From contig JBAQMZ010000016.1 of NCBI GenBank assembly GCA_049303315.1, positions 1 to 64,000 of the forward strand: 64,000 nt of DNA, written 5' to 3'. The stretch comes from Methanoperedens sp049303315. Its GTDB lineage: Archaea; Halobacteriota; Methanosarcinia; Methanosarcinales; Methanoperedenaceae. Of this stretch, positions 1-7,059 are shown piece after piece. The notes under the pieces are model-generated. The model saw only the letters and a program-made list of their open reading frames with translations, was not told where the DNA came from and did not search any database. The translations under genes and the position numbers were made by a program. Positions within the stretch are counted from its first letter, which is position 1. Every line of letters starts with the position of its first letter.

Positions 1-156
1 GAAAGTTTAATCAAAAACCGTCGCGCCTGTTTATGGGCGCATACACGTATGGCTTTGCCATACGTGGGTACTGCGCAAGCCGAAGTTTCGGCTTTCAAAC
101 GACAGGTATGCAACAGCATACCTGAACACCGCATAAAGCGAGGTGTCGCTTTGTGA
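1..156 (+). repeat. Hairpin-train leader element ahead of the activase gene
   Basis: A tandem series of short palindromes: a CACGTATGGC/GCCATACGTG hairpin at 45-67, a GCCGAA/TTCGGC hairpin near 78-95, GGTATGC/GCATACC near 107-124 and CATAAAGCGA-GGTG-TCGCTTTGTG at 132-155. Frame 1 is open from the first base of the window to a TGA at 154-156 that overlaps the GTG start of the next gene, and its peptide ends IKRGVAL. The last hairpin carries GAGGTG in its loop, seven bases before the start codon, with the start codon inside the stem. The left end lies outside the window. Related copies sit at 3378-3485, 4464-4628 and 17896-18159. Confidence 0.8.
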
Positions 157-842
157 TAGGGCTTGATGTGGGTAGCACGACCGCAAAAATGGTTAAAATC
201 GAAGATGGCGAGATTAAATACCGTATAACAGAGACGCACAACTGGAAAGACCTGGTAAAGGGATGCGAAGAAAAAGATATAATTTCAACAGGATATTTTC
301 GACACTCAGTGCCCCACCGCGCATCAGTGACAGAAATAACCGCAGCGCAATTCGGCGTGAAACATTATTATCCGGATGTGGATGTGATTGTGGATATCGG
401 GGGGCAGGACACAAAAGTAATCGACATAAGGAAAAACCAGTTCATAATTAATGACAAGTGCAGTTCAGGCACGGGGGCATTTCTTGAGTTTGTGGCAAAT
501 TACTTCAAGATTGACTTGAAGGACCTGGGTTCGCTTCACAGCAGGGCAAAGAGAATCCCCCAGATAAACAATACCTGCGGCGTGTTTGCGGTATCCGAGA
601 TGATTTCGCAGCTTGTGGCAGGTTATTCAAAAGAGGAGGTTATTGCAGGGATGCATTACGCTTTTGCGCGCCGCATCTCGTTTATGATACCCGACGCGAT
701 GACGATTGTCCTGATAGGCGGGGCGGTTAAAAATGAGGGAATGGTCTCGGCTCTTCGGGATATCCTGAAAAAGGAAATACTGATACCTGATGAGCCCCAG
801 ATAGTGAATGCGCTGGGGGCATTGAAGTATTATTCTGAGTAA
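153..842 (+). CDS. Acyl-CoA dehydratase activase-type ATPase (BadF/HgdC family, mmp15-like)
   Basis: A 229-residue ASKHA-fold ATPase of the BadF/BadG/BcrA/HgdC family. Phosphate-binding loops are DVGSTT (5-10) and DIGGQD (81-86). Cys103 in KCSSGTG and Cys142 in NTCGVFA are 39 residues apart, the spacing known for the two cysteines that hold the bridging [4Fe-4S] cluster of HgdC, so a one-electron activase role is likely. Methanogenesis marker 15 belongs to this family and is restricted to methanogens and relatives; this protein is shorter than I recall for that marker, so the assignment is tentative. GTG start at 153 overlaps the leader stop (GTGA). The partner dehydratase is not in the window. 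Confidence 0.75.
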   Translation: MIGLDVGSTTAKMVKIEDGEIKYRITETHNWKDLVKGCEEKDIISTGYFRHSVPHRASVTEITAAQFGVKHYYPDVDVIVDIGGQDTKVIDIRKNQFIINDKCSSGTGAFLEFVANYFKIDLKDLGSLHSRAKRIPQINNTCGVFAVSEMISQLVAGYSKEEVIAGMHYAFARRISFMIPDAMTIVLIGGAVKNEGMVSALRDILKKEILIPDEPQIVNALGALKYYSE

Positions 843-908
843 TGTCTTTTCAGCAAGGGCGACGCGGTGAAGGAGATGCGTTCTAATTTAAATGTGCACT
901 AACGACGG

Positions 909-918
909 CTTTAAATAG
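909..918 (+). promoter_or_regulatory. Archaeal TATA box
   Basis: CTTTAAATAG at about 909-918 resembles an archaeal TATA box. It lies about 25-30 bases before the ATG of the small gene at 942, so that transcript would be nearly leaderless. Confidence 0.4.
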
Positions 919-941
919 GATGTACTTGAAATTAAGATAGA

Positions 942-1067
942 ATGATTAAACAGCCTGTTATAAAAAAGGACGAAAAGACGAGCATGCTGACCAGTGAACA
1001 AAGAAAGCATTTTGAAGAGAGCATACGCCATAATCATGAGTTGTTGAAGCGTTTAGCCCAGCTCTAA
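942..1067 (+). CDS. Small hypothetical protein, 41 aa
   Basis: ATG to TAA encodes 41 residues, highly charged and predicted helical (MIKQPVIKKDEK at the N-terminus, ending in LLKRLAQL). A TATA-like box lies at a suitable distance upstream. Its 3' end overlaps the convergent Doc/Fic gene by 15 bases. No family recognised; it could be a small regulator or an antitoxin-like peptide, but nothing in the sequence proves this. Confidence 0.45.
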   Translation: MIKQPVIKKDEKTSMLTSEQRKHFEESIRHNHELLKRLAQL

Positions 1068-1424
1068 GCTTCGGACTTTTTTTCTTAACCATTTTTCTAT
1101 TTCTTCGACAGTACATTCGTATTTGGCAATTTTGAGAAGTGCTTGTAGTATTTCTTCTTCGGCTGCATGTATGTGGTATCCGTTTTCCCTAAGAAGAATA
1201 TCTGTCACTTCAAAAGCTGTTCTCTTATTACCATCCATGAACGGGTGACCTATAATTATCTGTTCCATTATTAAAGCTGCTTTTTTAAACACATCCTTTT
1301 TTGTGTTAAGCAAATAGACAAGATAATCAATAGTTCCTTGATTAAGAATCCCTCTTGTACCTCCATACCTTTCGATAATATCATTATGGATTTCTGTAAT
1401 ATGATGTGTCGTAAAATCGGTCAT
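1053..1424 (-). CDS. Doc/Fic family toxin-like protein
   Basis: A 123-residue single-domain Fic-fold protein. The catalytic motif HPFMDGNKRTAF starts at His60 and matches HxFx(D/E)(A/G)NKR of the Doc subfamily, whose characterised members phosphorylate EF-Tu using NTP. The length (about 120-130) is typical of Doc. No Phd-like antitoxin gene is visible immediately upstream (1425-1582), so it is an orphan, or its antitoxin has been lost or is unrecognised. It lies in a patch with a second toxin-antitoxin pair and a methylase remnant, suggesting an accessory region under decay. Confidence 0.8.
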   Translation of the reverse strand: MTDFTTHHITEIHNDIIERYGGTRGILNQGTIDYLVYLLNTKKDVFKKAALIMEQIIIGHPFMDGNKRTAFEVTDILLRENGYHIHAAEEEILQALLKIAKYECTVEEIEKWLRKKVRSLELG

Positions 1425-1582
1425 TCCGGTTTCCTATTACACGTTTCAACAAGTCCTAATTCGTTACAATGGTATAAAACAGGTTCTCAATAAATATCAA
1501 AAACAATAAATCTCATCGCCTTCGCCTGCTCCACAAGGGCGGCGCGGCGGTCGGGAGAGGTGGTTAAGGAGATGCGGGAGTA

Positions 1583-1837
1583 TTAATCGTATACATGCTT
1601 TCTGTGACGTACGGATACAGCAAAAATAATTAGTTTTTCTTCCTGTATTTGATATAATATTCGATATTTTCCTACACGCCATGACCATAAATCTCTAAGT
1701 TTTCCTTTCAACTGCTTCCCTGTATGTGGAGCCTCATTTAATTCCCTGAGACCCTCGACAACTCTATCCTGTAATGTCTTTTCAAGCTGGGAGAAATCCC
1801 TATCGAACTTATGCGATAAAAGAAGGTTATACTTCAT
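1583..1837 (-). CDS. RelE/ParE family toxin
   Basis: About 84 residues from the ATG at 1837 (an in-frame start also exists at 1843). Sequence features typical of the RelE/ParE fold are FDRDFSQL near the start, LKGKLRDLWSWRVGKYRILYQI in the central strands and VRHRKHVYD at the C-terminus, with the basic residues expected of an mRNA interferase. It overlaps the upstream antitoxin gene by about 11 bases, so the two are translated together. ParE (gyrase) and RelE (mRNA) members cannot be separated from sequence alone. Confidence 0.8.
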   Translation of the reverse strand: MKYNLLLSHKFDRDFSQLEKTLQDRVVEGLRELNEAPHTGKQLKGKLRDLWSWRVGKYRILYQIQEEKLIIFAVSVRHRKHVYD

Positions 1838-2039
1838 ACCCATGTTTCTTTAAGAAGTCCTCGAATCTGATGACTCTACCTGCTTTGATATCCTGCAACC
1901 CCTCTTCTATTGCCTTCAAGGTTTCACTATCACTTAAGATTTCAAGCGTCTCTATTGCGGACTCTATTTCACCGTCTACTCTTCTCAGGGTTTCGATAAA
2001 AACATCACTTGCACTCTCTGTTTCAGCCGCAGTGTTCAT
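1827..2039 (-). CDS. Antitoxin partner of the RelE/ParE toxin
   Basis: About 70 acidic residues, first gene of the pair. The ATG at 2039 is preferred because GGAGC lies just upstream; an in-frame start also exists at 2051. The C-terminal part (IKAGRVIRFEDFLKKHGYEV) has the short helix-plus-extended shape of antitoxins that wrap around RelE-type toxins. No clear DNA-binding motif was recognised, so autoregulation is an assumption from family behaviour. Confidence 0.65.
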   Translation of the reverse strand: MNTAAETESASDVFIETLRRVDGEIESAIETLEILSDSETLKAIEEGLQDIKAGRVIRFEDFLKKHGYEV

Positions 2040-2065
2040 ATTTAGCTCCAATATATATTTCTAGT

Positions 2066-2236
2066 CTATAATTTTGTATCTTCTTTTGTATTTAAATCTT
2101 TATTGCCTGAAATACTTTCCCCAACTATTTTTATCTCATCCTCGCTCAGCCCATACAGCCTCTAAACTATCGCATCGATAAGCACATCCGTCGCCTCAAT
2201 CCTCCTCATAAGCGGCGCAAGTTTGCTTGCTGAGTT
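2066..2236 (-). pseudogene. Remnant of the C-terminal end of a DNA methylase / type IIG enzyme
   Basis: Read on the minus strand with one in-frame TAG, this stretch gives SKLAPLMRRIEATDVLIDAI, then stop, RLYGLSEDEIKIVGESI. The pattern 'xxxIDxxVYxLYGLSEDEIKIV' is what I know from the extreme C-terminus of Eco57I/PglX-type adenine methylases. There is no start and no catalytic domain, so this is debris, probably of a restriction-modification gene that once stood here. Confidence 0.55.
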
Positions 2237-2241
2237 TTGTT

Positions 2242-3381
2242 TTACCCTTTAATCGCTTTCCTCACCAGACTCGCCGACCCCTTCGAACTGAACGCCCTGA
2301 AGAACACAAGCGCTTCCGCATACACCATAGCTTCAATCGCTCTCTCCGTATCCTCATCCACGCTGTAAATCCTGTCAAAGAACTGTTTGATTGCGAACTT
2401 GCAGTTGCTACCGAAAATCTGGTTGTCCTTCTTGCCCGGATTCTTGGGGCGGTAGGTCTCAACAGTCCAGTTCCACATATCCCTGTAAAGTTCTGGCTCA
2501 TACACCTTCAGCACATTGAAAACGATGTCCTGCCAGAAAGTAGCCACATTCCCCTTGATAATATCGCCCTTGGGGAACTCAAGGTTAATGAGTTCTCTTG
2601 GCGTGCCTGTGATGCCGTGCTGCGCAATGCCCACTTTTAAATTATTATCCCTCAAAGCCTTTGCCACCGCCTTTGTCTGCGGGATATTGATTGAAACCTG
2701 CTCTATCACGTTCCCACGCTCGTCATATACATTCCCGTGAACGCTTCCATTTGCGATAGCAAGCACCTGGGGATGTACATCGCTCTCATTCAGGGCTTTT
2801 ATGAACGTTACAGCCTCTTCGGGTCTTGTGAGCACAAGACCGTGCTCGTCCTTCCTTCCTATCTCGCCTACCTCGACCTCAAGCCCGAACTCCTTTCCCT
2901 TCATCCTGTTTTCGATGTATTTCGCCAACTCTGTTGTGACCCGGATATTTTTATCAAGCTCCTCCCGCAGGTTCTTTCCCTCAAAATTAAAAAGATGCGA
3001 GGCATCTATCGCAAAAGAAGTGTAGCCCGCTTCAATTTGCCCGTCTATCAGTTTTTTTGTATCATCAATTTCCTGGGATTCGCCGGTCTTTACTGTGATA
3101 TGGTCTGCATGAAGCGCCCAGATGTCGCATTGCACATCAACAGCCGCCTGCCTTACTCTTTCTGAAAACGACTTCGGCGTAAGTCCTGTATATCCGCCTT
3201 TAAGATCGCATTCCGAGCGCGCAAGTTCCATGAAAACCGCAGAATCCGTATCCTTTGCAGCCCTGAAAATCCCGCGGGCGACTGTTGTAACCCGCGTATT
3301 TGTCGCCATGACAATCATTTTCCTGCCTGCGATACTGTTCAGAATGGTAGAACCCGGAATTGGTGCGAAATTTTCTTTCAT
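2242..3381 (-). CDS. Class II fructose-bisphosphate aldolase-like protein
   Basis: 379 residues, TIM-barrel zinc aldolase of the class II (FbaA/GatY) superfamily. Visible motifs are the zinc/catalytic LHADH about residue 90, EVEVGEIG near 170, GSVHGNVY near 213 and IAQHGITGTP near 253, the last two fitting the phosphate-binding and zinc-histidine loops. It would interconvert fructose 1,6-bisphosphate with triose phosphates. FBPase is the next gene upstream on the same strand, so the pair makes a gluconeogenic unit. Most archaea use class I or bifunctional FBPA/P enzymes, so the class II type is notable. The start ATG at 3381 is set by a hairpin leader element directly ahead of it. Confidence 0.8.
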   Translation of the reverse strand: MKENFAPIPGSTILNSIAGRKMIVMATNTRVTTVARGIFRAAKDTDSAVFMELARSECDLKGGYTGLTPKSFSERVRQAAVDVQCDIWALHADHITVKTGESQEIDDTKKLIDGQIEAGYTSFAIDASHLFNFEGKNLREELDKNIRVTTELAKYIENRMKGKEFGLEVEVGEIGRKDEHGLVLTRPEEAVTFIKALNESDVHPQVLAIANGSVHGNVYDERGNVIEQVSINIPQTKAVAKALRDNNLKVGIAQHGITGTPRELINLEFPKGDIIKGNVATFWQDIVFNVLKVYEPELYRDMWNWTVETYRPKNPGKKDNQIFGSNCKFAIKQFFDRIYSVDEDTERAIEAMVYAEALVFFRAFSSKGSASLVRKAIKG

Positions 3382-3485
3382 AAAGCGACACCTCGCTTTA
3401 TGAATCCACGTATAGCGAAGCTATACGTGTGTGCGGTGTAAACTGACGCAACAGTTTTTGATAAAGCGTTCCTAAAGTTTTTCAT
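3378..3485 (-). repeat. Hairpin-train leader element inserted at the aldolase start
   Basis: A 35-codon leader ORF starts at ATG 3485 behind a strong Shine-Dalgarno sequence (GGGAGGGAGGATT) and stops at TGA 3380-3378, overlapping the aldolase ATG (3381-3379). The peptide begins MKNFRNALSK and ends IKRGVAL. It spans a CACGTATAGC/GCTATACGTG hairpin and the CATAAAGCGA-GGTG-TCGCTTTATG hairpin. TTATGAAA occurs at both ends, as expected for duplication of the original aldolase start region on insertion of about 104 bp. Confidence 0.85.
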
Positions 3486-3507
3486 AATCCTCCCTCCCTA
3501 ATTATCT

Positions 3508-4398
3508 TCATCCAGCCATAAACTTTTCAGCCATTTCGATTTCCTTTTTTCCACCTGCATATATGGGGGTTATCTCATCGATAGCTTTCGGCTTGATTGA
3601 CAGTATATCAATTTTCCCATTGCTGATTGCTCCGCCTGCATCGGTAATTATTTTTCCCATCGGGTTTGCCTCAAACAGCAGTCGCAGCTTCCCTTTTTCC
3701 TTACCTTTAAAGCCGGGGTACGTGAAAACGCCGCCTTTGTGGAGAATCTGGTGCATATCAGCCACGAAAGAACCTGAAAAGCGGAGTTTGTAACCCTCAG
3801 CCTCAAGATTTTCGATAAACTTAGCATGCTGCGGGAGGTAATCTTTCCTGAGGGCGCCGGGTGCGTAGAGCTTGCCATCCGGGATTTTGATGTCCCGCTG
3901 CGTGAGGTTGAACACGCCCTTTTCATCCATGACAAAATCATGCACTCCATTCCCGGTTGTCAGCGTTAGTGTGGTAAGGGGTCCGTAAAGGATGTACATT
4001 GCCGCAATCATGGTATTGCCGGGTGAAAGGACATGCCCGGGATAAATTCCGATAATCGTCCCGACCGCAAGATTCACGTCAATAAGGGAAGAGCCGTCAA
4101 GCGGGTCGATAACAACACCAAATTCGTTTTTCGACCTCTCAATCTCGATAATACCGGGCTGTTCTTCAGTTGCTATATACCGCGCCAGCCTTGTTTTTTT
4201 AAGCCCATTAATTAAAACATCATCAGCCCACTTGTCAAGAGCCATCTGCTCTTCGCCGTATATGTTTTTTGTGCCGGCTTTATTCTGGCTTCGCAGGAAA
4301 CCGTTCTTTATAGTTTGTCCCTGCTCGCTGAAGAACAGTATCAATTCTGATAATCCGGTATCTGTCTTTGTCTGTAAAAGAAACTCTTTCAGGTTAAT
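3508..4398 (-). CDS. fbp: Fructose-1,6-bisphosphatase, class I
   Basis: Sugar phosphatase of the FBPase/inositol monophosphatase superfamily. VIDPLDGSSLID is the metal-binding signature, EEQP supplies another metal ligand, and RFSGSFVADMHQIL and LLFEANPMGKIITDAGG match the substrate-binding part of class I FBPase. It forms fructose 6-phosphate in gluconeogenesis. Homology continues upstream of the first usual start (TTG 4344) through NLKEFLLQTKTDTGLSEL, and the frame stays open to an ATT at 4398 preceded by GAGGATGAG. The best-fitting start is therefore ATT, about 296 residues; otherwise an ATG has been lost or misread. Confidence 0.85.
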   Translation of the reverse strand: MNLKEFLLQTKTDTGLSELILFFSEQGQTIKNGFLRSQNKAGTKNIYGEEQMALDKWADDVLINGLKKTRLARYIATEEQPGIIEIERSKNEFGVVIDPLDGSSLIDVNLAVGTIIGIYPGHVLSPGNTMIAAMYILYGPLTTLTLTTGNGVHDFVMDEKGVFNLTQRDIKIPDGKLYAPGALRKDYLPQHAKFIENLEAEGYKLRFSGSFVADMHQILHKGGVFTYPGFKGKEKGKLRLLFEANPMGKIITDAGGAISNGKIDILSIKPKAIDEITPIYAGGKKEIEMAEKFMAG

Positions 4399-4463
4399 GC
4401 TCTCATCCTCTTGTTTTTGTTGATTTCAATTTAAGCAATCAGGCTCTAAATAGTTATCGTTTT

Positions 4464-4628
4464 ATGCCCTGCGTTTATTTCAAAAACTTTAGGAAAGTTT
4501 TATCAAAAACTGTTGCGGCAGTTTACACCGCATACACGTATGGCTTCGCCATACGTGGGTACTGCGCAAGCCGAAGTTTCGGCTTTCAATTAAAAAATGG
4601 AAAAAACCCCTTTTTTTCAGGGGAATAG
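4464..4628 (+). repeat. Orphan copy of the hairpin-train element
   Basis: Closely similar to the element at 3378-3485 and to the start of the window: KNFRKVLSKTVAAVYTA from about 4480, the CACGTATGGC-TTC-GCCATACGTG hairpin at about 4541-4563 and the GCAAGCCGAA/TTTCGGCTT hairpin at about 4566-4587. A 54-codon frame is open from ATG 4464 to TAG 4626-4628. It lacks the terminal CATAAAGCGA hairpin and has no gene behind it, since it runs into the convergent lipoprotein gene. It is probably a stranded or decayed copy. Confidence 0.7.
4601..4623 (-). terminator. Intrinsic-type terminator of the 4617-5960 gene
   Basis: On the minus strand CCCCT-GAAAAAA-AGGGG forms a hairpin that includes the stop codon of the upstream gene and is followed by TTTTTT. 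Confidence 0.6.
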
Positions 4629-5960
4629 TTGTATCTGAGTACTCATTCCGAATGAAGCAGGAGACTGTATATCCTCGACTACCATTGTACCTGTTTCGGG
4701 GATAATCTGGATAGTGCCTTTCTTGCGCACTTCCAAATCCTGGTTAGTTCCCTTCGATGTGTCCAGATTTATGGTAATGATACCCAGGTCACCTGCTGCC
4801 AGGATCGGCACGCCTGTGCCCGATGCATCCCTGACTTTGGTATAGGTAAAGTGGGTAGCATCTGCAGTTACAGCATAACTCAGTGTTGATGTAGTGGTTT
4901 CATTTATATATTTTACAATTACCTGACTAAAGTCGATTTGGCTTCCACCTGCTGAGAGTTCGACTAAAGCATTCAGTGAACTGACAGGTGCTTGAGCGTC
5001 TGCTCTTATACCTACTACATTTCTAAGTCCGATTGTGTTCCGTCCGGGTGTTGGAACGGCATTGGGATTTGATGGTTCTGGGCTCTCCGGGTTCTTTGAC
5101 GCTTCCTTGACAGTTACAGAGTATGTAAGACTCAAGGGCTGGAAAGCGTCTTTGTTATCGCCTGGCCAATACAATCCTGTGAACTGGAGAGTATGGGAAC
5201 CGACTCTTGCTGATTTATCTGCTTTTATAACTACTATTATAGTCCTTGACGTGCCTGGTGGAACACTGAACATACCGGCTACCACTCCGGCACCTGCCGC
5301 CTGTCCGAAACTTTGACCGTAAACGTGTATGCCGCTGGGTACACTGATGCGTGTGTCTACATTAAGCGTAACATCGTTCAAAGACGGATTATTCATAAAC
5401 AATTCCACAATTCCATCCTTGTTGGCATCTATCACATCGGTTACAGGTCTTAGAGTGACAGACGGCCCTAAGCGGAATTTTCCAGACGTTGCTGCGGCTG
5501 TTGGAGTTGCTGTTACTGTTGCTGTCGCTCCTGGAACTATGATAATATAACCAGATGTGGTTGCAGTTGCTATTGCAGTAGCTGTCACTGTTGCTGTTCC
5601 TGTTGGAGTTGAAGTTGAAGTTTGTAAACTTTCAGTTGATGAACATATTACTATCTTATTTTGAGCATCAATCCACGATACAACTTTTAAATCTCCTTCA
5701 CTTATTGTTGCTTTATACATAGCGATAGGAGTTATGGATTTATCACATTGTTGGCTAATTTCTAGAGAAGAGTTTGCTACATCATCTTTCGACCAATATG
5801 TAACTGTTATTTTAGCGTTTGGATGTTCATTCATAAATTGTTGTACTTCAGGCAAAGCTTTGAACGCTGAAGTAACATCCTGACCACCTATACAACCCGA
5901 AACGATAGCCATTAAGCCAACAGATACTATTAACAACACATTTAAGTTATTTTTTATCAT
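4617..5960 (-). CDS. Secreted lipoprotein with archaellin-like C-terminal domain
   Basis: 447 residues. The N-terminus is a signal peptide with lipobox IVSGC. Residues about 30-108 form a small globular domain. Residues about 110-160 are a low-complexity Thr/Ala/Pro linker (repeated TATVTAT and TATATTS). Then follows an Ig-like NEW3-type domain (to about 290) and a Pro/Asn linker. The last 140 residues (from IGLRNVVGIRADAQAPVSSL to the end PETGTMVVEDIQSPASFGM) resemble the outer domain of archaeal flagellin/archaellin. No class III signal peptide is present, so it is not a filament subunit in the usual way; a surface-anchored protein is more likely. Confidence 0.6.
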   Translation of the reverse strand: MIKNNLNVLLIVSVGLMAIVSGCIGGQDVTSAFKALPEVQQFMNEHPNAKITVTYWSKDDVANSSLEISQQCDKSITPIAMYKATISEGDLKVVSWIDAQNKIVICSSTESLQTSTSTPTGTATVTATAIATATTSGYIIIVPGATATVTATPTAAATSGKFRLGPSVTLRPVTDVIDANKDGIVELFMNNPSLNDVTLNVDTRISVPSGIHVYGQSFGQAAGAGVVAGMFSVPPGTSRTIIVVIKADKSARVGSHTLQFTGLYWPGDNKDAFQPLSLTYSVTVKEASKNPESPEPSNPNAVPTPGRNTIGLRNVVGIRADAQAPVSSLNALVELSAGGSQIDFSQVIVKYINETTTSTLSYAVTADATHFTYTKVRDASGTGVPILAAGDLGIITINLDTSKGTNQDLEVRKKGTIQIIPETGTMVVEDIQSPASFGMSTQIQLFP

Positions 5961-6184
5961 AATACCACTATAGTTTTAATATCTCTCATAATCCCTGCAT
6001 TGGTGTTAACAAGAAATTAGGAGTTCACATAAATATAAACAAGGGTGTGAATAATAGAACATTCTGCTTTTGTGAAGGCTTATCCATTATATTATCCATG
6101 TCCATCAACTTATCTAATTTTCGTCAGAGAATTCTGGCGCAAGATAGGGAGATGCGTTAATACTTTCCTATGCATCAAGAAAAA

Positions 6185-6192
6185 TTTATATA
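6185..6192 (+). promoter_or_regulatory. TATA box of the 6227 gene
   Basis: TTTATATA, preceded by A-rich BRE-like sequence, about 35 bases before the ATG at 6227. Confidence 0.5.
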
Positions 6193-6226
6193 CCGTCGAT
6201 TTTAATAAAGAGATGGTGTTAATATT

Positions 6227-6583
6227 ATGGATATTTTCGAAAAATTGAAAATTAAAGATTACAAAGCTCTTGGTTACGGTTTGCTGATAGCATGCTTGAT
6301 TATGATAATCTATTCAGTCTTTTCCATGTACAGCGTTTATACGGGAGCCACACCCGCGCCATCGGTAATCCGGATGAACAGCGTCACTATATCACTTCCA
6401 ACCGGCGCCGGCATGCCGCCCGTGCAGACCGAGCTTATTTCAGGAATTGAATCAAGCAAGCTCGTAAATATGGGGATATGGTTTGCACTTATGAGCTTTG
6501 TAGCCTCGGCAGGCGGGAGGATTGGGAGTCTGGGCGTCCAGTTGATACGGGAGATAAAGGTAGAAGTGAAGCACCAGGATTAA
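6227..6583 (+). CDS. Hypothetical membrane protein, two TM segments
   Basis: 118 residues. Transmembrane helix 1 at about 15-38 (LGYGLLIACLIMIIYSVFSM) and helix 2 at about 82-102, with a Pro/Thr/Val-rich external loop between them (TGATPAPSVIRMNSVTI). The C-terminus is charged (REIKVEVKHQD). Good promoter and a second membrane protein 31 bases downstream suggest a two-gene unit. No named family recognised. Confidence 0.7.
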   Translation: MDIFEKLKIKDYKALGYGLLIACLIMIIYSVFSMYSVYTGATPAPSVIRMNSVTISLPTGAGMPPVQTELISGIESSKLVNMGIWFALMSFVASAGGRIGSLGVQLIREIKVEVKHQD

Positions 6584-6614
6584 ATATCAATAACATTGAT
6601 AGCAAAGACATTAA

Positions 6615-6941
6615 ATGTACAACCGGAAAATAGCAATATTGGCGGCACTTGGGGCGGTTTTTTTCGCTGTGGGATTATATCTTGGCAGCAGCTCCTATGA
6701 ATACCTCGGCATAGGAACATGGCTTTCTGGCATCATATACTACACACTTTTCCGGGATTATAAGGAAGTAACATCCCTTATTCTGGGCCTCTTAATACTG
6801 CACACCGGTGTCATCCTGCTTCTTGTTGAAAAGCTCACGCATCCGAAACTGCTCGGGTTTTTGGTCTTCACTGCCGGGATTATTGTTGTTCTGAATTCAG
6901 GTTTTTCGGATTACCTGAAAAGAAGAAAATCAAAAAAATAA
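6615..6941 (+). CDS. Hypothetical membrane protein, four TM segments
   Basis: 108 residues, almost entirely hydrophobic, with about four predicted helices and a basic C-terminal tail (LKRRKSKK). It follows the two-TM protein at 6227 closely and is likely cotranscribed. Function unknown. Confidence 0.7.
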   Translation: MYNRKIAILAALGAVFFAVGLYLGSSSYEYLGIGTWLSGIIYYTLFRDYKEVTSLILGLLILHTGVILLLVEKLTHPKLLGFLVFTAGIIVVLNSGFSDYLKRRKSKK

Positions 6942-7059
6942 TCAGCTCCATAATTTCATACTACTTCATCACATACTTAAGCGCTACAACCTGATGTGAA
7001 TGTAGAAAAATCTAATACTTATATTGTTGTTAAAGACGTTAAATTAAGAGGTTACTAAA

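Noticed and set aside
860..880. AAGGAGATGCG motif repeated near 869, 1564 and 6148
   Set aside because: Too short and in different contexts to call a repeat family; may be leftover gene ends.
5035..5550. Plus-strand frames opposite the lipoprotein
   Set aside because: Produced by the Thr/Ala-rich linker on the other strand.
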